Of a stretch of 42,500 nucleotides of DNA, positions 36,613 to 42,500 are shown piece by piece. Made by a program: the position numbers and the translations under genes. The notes beneath the pieces are model-generated. The model was not told where the DNA came from. It searched no databases and was given only the letters and a program-made list of their open reading frames with translations. Within the stretch, counting starts at the first letter, position 1, and each line of letters opens with the position of its first letter. This DNA is from Chrysomallon squamiferum (taxonomy: Eukaryota; Mollusca; Gastropoda; Neomphalida; Peltospiridae), in NCBI GenBank assembly GCA_012295275.1, contig CM022672.1, forward strand, positions 21,128,128 through 21,170,627, written 5' to 3'.

Positions 36613-38008
36613 AGGACAATTGTCCCCAGACAACTACCCCCACAATTTCTTTTTCAAATATACCATACAGAACGATTTTCAAGCAACATTCCAATACATT
36701 AGTCAAAGTGTGTTGCATTAAACTTAATTGAAAGAATTTGGATTTCTAATTCAATAAATTAGTCAAAGCTAACTAGAATCAGCTAATTACTAACTAAACT
36801 TGAGTATTTGGATTACTTTGATTTGCTAAAACATATTATAAAATATCATCTAACAATCAAAACTAATTAGAGTCAGTTAATTACTAATTCAGGCTAATTA
36901 AATGCTAAAGCTTCCTTTGATTTGCCAAGTGATCTATAACTGAGATGAATGAAACAGTATATTAGGTCATGCCTTATAGCAAAAATATTATATTCTCTAA
37001 AATAGAGTTCACTGACTCAGAGTGTGGTCATACAAAATTTGCCTTCGAAAACTGTGTATGTCCGACAGAAGGAACTTAGTGGTGCAATGTTTTCTTACGA
37101 GTGTGAAGGAAGAAGGCAACACGTCCGTAAAGCTAAAATGTACTGTGACTGGATGCTTCTTTCATTTGAGTCAATGCATCTGGCGCCAAATTCAACTTAT
37201 TAGTCTGGCAGTTCGTTACAACACTGATGAAGAGTTTGCTTAACTGATCCATCAGATAGCTGAAATTGCATTCGTTCCAGTGGATGAAGTCACGGCAGCT
37301 TTTGAAACACTATCAGTGATGATTCTGTGTTATAAATATTGGAGTACGTTGAGGACAACTTCGTCTATTGCCAATATGGCAGAGCTGGTCGCAGACATGG
37401 TCCGCCGTTACAGTCTTGGCATGTGGAACATGCACCAGAGGTTGGAAAAGAATGTGGTGCGGACTAACAACTTCGTGGAAGGGTGACACCGATGCTTCCA
37501 GTCAAACATTGGTGCCATCTGAATTTCTGGAAGTTTATAGACATTTTAAAGCGTGAATAAGCACTAATGAATTGGGAATAAATCAGATGAACAGAAGAGA
37601 AGCACCTCAACCACTTCATCGAAAATACCAAGAAGCTTCATTGTGTTCGTTGAGACTGGTCAGACAGCGTGAAAACCGACACGTCGTGGACTGTTTGAGT
37701 GGAACGTCACACAACATGAAAGTGTGAAAACTGAAAAGTATCAATGAACTCTTGTAAGAAGTGCCTTAGTAAACATGGTTATAGTTGAACCTGTACTTGT
37801 GAATGAACTGTTGATTATACAAGGCTTTACTAGAGAACTATGAACAGACTACTCTGAATTTCATTTTATATGTGGTATATTATTTTTGAAGTTTTAAAAA
37901 ATTTGTTCTTATACATGTAAATATATATTATTGTGCTTGAAAATCATTAGAGGAAGAAAACATGGGGGGCAGTTGTCCGGTGGTCAGTTGTCCGGGGGAA
38001 ATTGTCCT
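36613..38008 (+). mobile_element. decayed Mutator-like (MULE) DNA transposon
   Basis: The left end begins AGGACAATTGTCCCC with GACAACT following. The right end, read on the minus strand, begins AGGACAATTTCCCCCGGACA and also carries GACAACT repeats, so the ends are imperfect inverted repeats. The interior holds a broken transposase relic. No clear 9-10 bp target duplication is visible. The element sits within the pre-promoter DNA of gene D. Confidence 0.7.
37022..37700 (+). pseudogene. MULE transposase C-terminal relic
   Basis: The reading frame 37022-37486 is interrupted by TAA at 37241-37243. It carries words typical of the C-terminal part of MULE transposases found beside FLYWCH-type domains in many animals: CFFHLSQCIWRQIQ, then AFVPVDEVTAAFETL, then MWNMHQR and RTNNFVEG. 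The expected Trp after VEG is a TGA stop (37484-37486). The following HRCFQSNIGA and FWKFIDILKRE pieces lie in different frames. The conserved catalytic N-terminal part is not seen. It is non-functional. Confidence 0.75.
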
Positions 38009-38562
38009 AGAAACAAATATCTCTAAAAAATATATAACTTAAAAAATAAATAAATAAATAAAAGATTAAAAAAGAAAAAAAAATTGAAAATAGAAAAACC
38101 AAAACAAACAAACAAATATTATAAAACAACCAAAACAAAAACCCAAAACCAAAGAATCACAGGAAGAATAACTGTATCCATTGATTGCTGCTGTTTTTAT
38201 ATGTTCATAACATAAAACTGAATGAAATCCACAATTTTAGCATACATAACAATGACTTCTTTAATGATATAACAAATTCAGATATTTCTAATAAATTTCG
38301 ACATCCGCTTGTTTATCACTATAAGTATCTAAACATAACGAATCACAGTTGTTGCTAAAGTTTTATTACTTGGAATTTACGTCAAACATAGGATGGGACT
38401 GTCGTTTCATTGATGATATCTAGCGAAACCTGAGACAGATTGCGTAAAAAGAAAAAAGAAAAACAGAATGAAAGAGAAACAAAATGACATTAACTTACAC
38501 CCAGGTGTTAGATGAAACAGATAACAAAATGATATAATTTTTTTAAAATTCGCTGAAATTAA
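38009..38562. other. non-coding DNA upstream of gene D promoter
   Basis: A- and AAAT-rich DNA, then from about 38400 the block shared by all pre-promoter regions (CATTGATGATATCTAGC and on). No gene is seen. Confidence 0.6.
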
Positions 38563-38666
38563 CCAATCAAAATGAGAAGATAGATAGAAGAAAGATGGCG
38601 AATGTTTCATATAAAGGCGACACAAACAAGACGAAACTACATGTTCTGAAGCTTATTCGAAATAAG
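38563..38666 (+). promoter_or_regulatory. gene D promoter and untranslated leader exon
   Basis: A CCAAT box lies at 38563-38567, YY1-like AAGATGGCG at 38592-38600 and TATAAAGG at 38610-38617. The leader block TGTTCTGAAGCTTATTCGAA ends at donor AATAAG|GTGAGA after 38666. The YY1-like word is shared with gene A but not with B or C. Confidence 0.8.
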
Positions 38667-38691
38667 GTGAGAAACCTTTCATTACATTTTC

Positions 38692-38812
<121 letters not shown>

Positions 38813-38932
38813 CTATAATAATTTATGGTCTTTTAAATAACAGAGGTACTTTCATAGTTTAGTTTTAAAAATTAAGGAAAAGAAAGTAAACTATTTAATT
38901 CCAGAAGTTTCAGACGTTGCTCGAAAATCAGC

Positions 38933-41900
38933 ATGATGAAGATTGGTTTAGCTGCAGTTGTCTGTAAGTATGTTTTCTTGATTCTTTTGCGAGTTTAGTA
39001 ATGTAATTCCTCTGATGTTTCCCTCAGCCTCTTGACATTGTTTTATTAATTTAGATAACCATTAAAAATCTCATACAGTTTAGTAACACTCTCTCAAGTG
39101 ATGTAAGCTCCCATTCCGGAAACGTTCATTTTAACGTTAGGATAAAAATTGCCATGGCAACGATTACGCGATTTTGTTTTAACCTCCGGAGGTTAGGATC
39201 AGTTTTACCATTTTTCGGATGCTGTATATAAATAATGATTTAATTTTCCAGTAGAATGCAGAATTTCATTTAAAAAACAAAACATTTTAACACTGCAAAT
39301 TGAAACTACATGGAGAAATATTGGGGTAAATGTTTCCTTTATGAAGCCACAGAATTTAATTCATCATGATACAAAATATTCTGAGAAGCAATGCAACGCT
39401 GCTTAAAGCTTTATTTGATAATATGTGAAGTTATCATGCAACGAATGAGCAATGAAATTTACCTAATTATACTGCAAATTTCATTTTGATCTGGGACATC
39501 AAACTTTTTAAAATTAAATTGCCCTGTGACTCCCAAAGTTTAACGTACAGTTTTATCCTGTTATTGTAATACTGTCAAGTCTATAATTAGTTGCTGTTTA
39601 AAAGATCGACGTAAAAAAAAAAAAAAAAAAATAAAAGCAAAAACAGTAAAATCCAAAACATAGAATAGTCATTCCATTATAAAATTCACGTTCTAAAACA
39701 GAACAGTGATCCCTCCTATATGATATTCACCCCATCTTTTGTACCATATTATTTTATAATACGTTTGTTTTCGGTGTCGTTTAATGAAAAAATTTAATAT
39801 TTCTTGCTGGTAATTGTTTTTTGGTGTAGGAATGTTTTTATTCGTAAAATTTATCAAACAGTGCTGAAATCTATACTAAATTACGTATTCATAACTTATA
39901 TGCATCTTGACAGTTGTCTAAAACTGATATCCACCCGTTAAAATGTGATTTGGGGTGCTAATATCAATTTATGTCTCACAGGGAATACTGTCACAAAACA
40001 CGTATGATCGACTTCATGTAGTCATGAATATATAGTTAAAGAAAGTTGTTTTAACCATTTGTATACATATTCAGGATAATAACCAAAGCATTATCAGGTT
40101 AAGATTGTACTGGATAGATTGGACCCATGTGGACATGTTTGGAATGGAGATTTTTGGTTAGAAATCACCTTTATCTGTGCTGGTAATCCAGTAACTAAAA
40201 TGGACACCCTGCAGCCAAATCCTGCTCAAAGCCCTGCACGAATATATAAACAGTTAACTCATTATAAACTTAAATCAAATTGAATAATTTCATGAGAGAG
40301 GTCAGATGATAACAGGCAGTGCAAACATTAGAATCCAACATTGCAGCAAATGGGGAACACTTACTTTTCAGTTCTGAAGCTGTACAAATTGGAGTCCAAA
40401 ATTCCATTCAGTTATATTATTTCCTAACCAACAAACAGTGATGTCCTTAATGTCAGTTTGCTCTGTCTACGGACCCTTGGCTCCGAGGATGCTTATGTTT
40501 TCCTAGGACCATCATCAACTAAAGTCACATTACTTTCAATTCAATGATTACATATATTTTCTGAAAGTTTTAGGAATTATACATATTTTCTGTAACGTAC
40601 GTGTGTCTGTGTGTGTGTGATAAGATAAAATTGTTATACTACTAATTAGTATTAACACTGTGTTGCTGCTGTTGTGCTTGATGCTGTTATTACTACTATA
40701 TAGTTCAAAAACTATTTCAATAATTGTGCTATTTTTTTTATGTAAGTATGCCTGGCTATGTATGTATATGCCTATGTATCCAATTGAAAATAATAATAAT
40801 AATACAAAGATATATATATATACCGTATATACTTGTGTACAAGGCGACCTTATGTATAAGTCGATGTGTATTTTAAGACCAAAAATTGCGTCATTTTGTG
40901 TATTACTTGTGTATAAGTCGACTGTAGATTCCAGGCACCGTCACTATTTTTAGACCAGTGTGACAGTGCCATGAAGGCCTACATTGTACGCCTACTGTAA
41001 CATAACTTGCACGAGCTGTAACTTGCACGAACATACCATAATAACGTAAATGCATGTATTACACGAGCTATAGCCTAAATGTATCATAAACAGTATTTCA
41101 AATATGGCGAGAAGTTGAACTGATTTCTGCTGCAGAACGTTTATAGAAATTTAGTTTGTTTTCGATTTGTCGGTAGTGGATATTAATGACGATTGCAATA
41201 TTATTTCACCAAATTCTTTACAATTAAACAAGTGAGTTTTGTTTATGAAATTAGGACCGATATTTAGTGCAATTTGGCAGAGCAGTCTGCATTCCTAGAT
41301 CAGTGCAAGACGCCGTAAGGCATAACGCCGTACTGACGGTTTTCTCGCTTTAAAATGTATTTTTATGTCATTAAACGGAAGAATATCATGTTTTACCTTC
41401 ATATTTGGTTTTGTTATTTAATTTTTCAAAAATGTTTATACGATAAAATTATATTTTTGAAAAGCTGAAAGACCGGGATTATTTTAGATGCATCCCGTAG
41501 CAAAAAATAGTCAAAATGGCGACTCTTCGGCAACAGCTACAAAAGCATTACCTATGTATAAGTCGACCCCCAAAATATTACCTTAATATAGTCTCCCAAA
41601 AATTCGTCTTATACACAAGTATATACGGTATATATTTATATGTTAAAGCATTGATTAACATCGTCTAAAGATTTTCTTCTGCATAGGGCGTAACTTTGCC
41701 TTAACCGTAATTAATTTATTTATATATTTCCTTTTTTTAAAGATATTATTTCCTTCATTTCTGTCGACTGCGCTGACAGACAAGATGCTGGAGAAAGAGC
41801 AAACATGGTGATGCCAGATCGTCGAAATGTATATATTGAAGAAAGTCGACAAGAACGATCGGAAATAAACGTGAATGGAAAGAACCGGAAAGATTTACAC

Positions 41901-42500
41901 GATATTTTCAATGCAAACAGTCATTATGACTTTAAAGTTGTACGAACCGTTAAAATCGCAAACGGTAAAACAAAACAACGTATAGAAGTAAGCTTCGATG
42001 GCATCCCTGTATTTGGTCTCAGTATCCAGGCTACGTATGACGAAAAGAACGGTTACACGGGAGCTCTGACGGGCGAATTTGTCTCGGGAATAGAAAATGA
42101 CATCAGCGACTCTTCAGCTTGTCAAAGAAATCAAAATTTTTTGTTTTCTCTAGGCAAACAAAAATCTGGGCTTCCAGCTGCCTGTACATACTGCAGCTTA
42201 GCTAGGACACAGAGGTATATCTATTTTGATAACAAAAATAAGGCACATTTAGCATATGTTATAGAAATTGAACACGATGCCCCAGAGACATTTTCTCGAT
42301 ATTATCTCATTGTTGATGCTTGCACTCTCAGCACTTACAAGATGTATAACACGGCACCAAACCGCAAACAGTCGCTATCTTCCATTCATGAAGCAGATAT
42401 CCCTAAAGAGGAAAGAAGATCGAATATCAATAAAAGGCAAAATTGTCCAGTGTCTGCCAAAGGGACAGGAGGGAATCCCAAAATAGGACCTATCCGCTAC
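38933..42500 (+). CDS. gene D: secreted M4 metalloprotease, 3' end outside window
   Basis: The mini-exon starts at 38905; coding 38933-38963 begins ATGATG. The phase-1 intron is 38964-41742. The main exon starts at 41743 and stays open to the right edge. The visible 263 codons cover the signal peptide, FTP-like and PepSY-like propeptide, the Lys-Arg site and the first residues of the mature enzyme (AKGTGGNPKIGP). The zinc motifs would lie beyond the window, so activity cannot be judged. The main exon begins AT where the others begin GT, so the codon across the splice changes from Cys to Tyr (position 11 of the signal peptide). It is more diverged from B than A is across the propeptide. A DNA transposon sits in the intron. 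Confidence 0.85.
40821..41630. mobile_element. non-autonomous DNA transposon in intron 2 of gene D
   Basis: The left end (40823-40847, CCGTATATACTTGTGTACAA and on) and right end (41604-41628) are inverted repeats of 25 bases with two mismatches, flanked by TA on both sides. A related word, TGTATAAGTCGA, recurs inside at about 40853, 40911 and 41556. The ~0.8-kb interior has no transposase. TA flanks fit Tc1/mariner-type integration, but the surroundings are TA-rich and the family is not proven. Confidence 0.75.

Overview
The window is eukaryotic, animal-type DNA: AT-rich, full of microsatellites (long CT/GA, GT, AAT and AAAT runs), with introns flanked by GT/AG, TATA/CCAAT promoters and AATAAA signals. 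I favour a mollusc, probably a cephalopod such as an octopus. That is an inference from the repeat-rich texture and gene style, and no marker here proves it.

The only real genes belong to one tandem family on the + strand: secreted zinc metalloproteases of the thermolysin/vibriolysin type (peptidase family M4). Six copies lie head to tail. Gene A (coding 2691-5431), gene B (14518-18523) and gene C (22569-27034) look complete. Gene D (38933 to the right edge) is open as far as the window goes. Two copies are pseudogenes: psi1 (8505-10196) and psi2 (32218-33702). Each intact copy has the same architecture: a CCAAT + TATA promoter, a very short untranslated leader exon, an intron that opens almost directly into a (CT)n tract, a mini-exon with only 31 coding bases (start codon and first half of the signal peptide), a phase-1 intron, and one 1.9-kb exon holding everything else. 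The spliced products of A, B and C are each 658 aa: signal peptide, FTP/PepSY propeptide, a Lys-Arg processing site at 241-242, the M4 domain (His388, Glu389, His392, Glu412, His473) and a ~113-aa C-terminal extension. ORFs that begin at the first Met inside the large exon miss the true start.

Layout: 1-2264 upstream DNA with a foldback element; 2265-5607 gene A; 5608-8504 repeat-rich spacer; 8505-10249 psi1; 10250-13803 spacer with a 0.13-kb inverted repeat pair; 13804-18571 gene B; 18572-22033 spacer; 22034-27082 gene C; 27083-32217 a near-identical copy of the B-C spacer, then an inverted fragment, then a copy of gene C's intron 2; 32218-33702 psi2; 33703-38562 spacer with GA tracts, a local duplication and a decayed Mutator-like transposon; 38563-42500 gene D, with a non-autonomous DNA transposon in its second intron.

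The array carries a readable recombination history. B and C share a nearly identical ~5.3-kb tract that begins at the start of the large exon, whereas the intron just upstream in C matches psi2, not B. This is the signature of unequal crossing-over inside the start of the large exon: C combines one gene's promoter and signal exon with another gene's catalytic exon. A later rearrangement at psi2 replaced ~2 kb (promoter, leader exon and signal exon) with a ~0.54-kb inverted piece of the neighbouring spacer. The main biological interest is a mostly microbial protease family, uninterrupted by introns, joined to animal promoter and secretion exons and expanded by birth and death.
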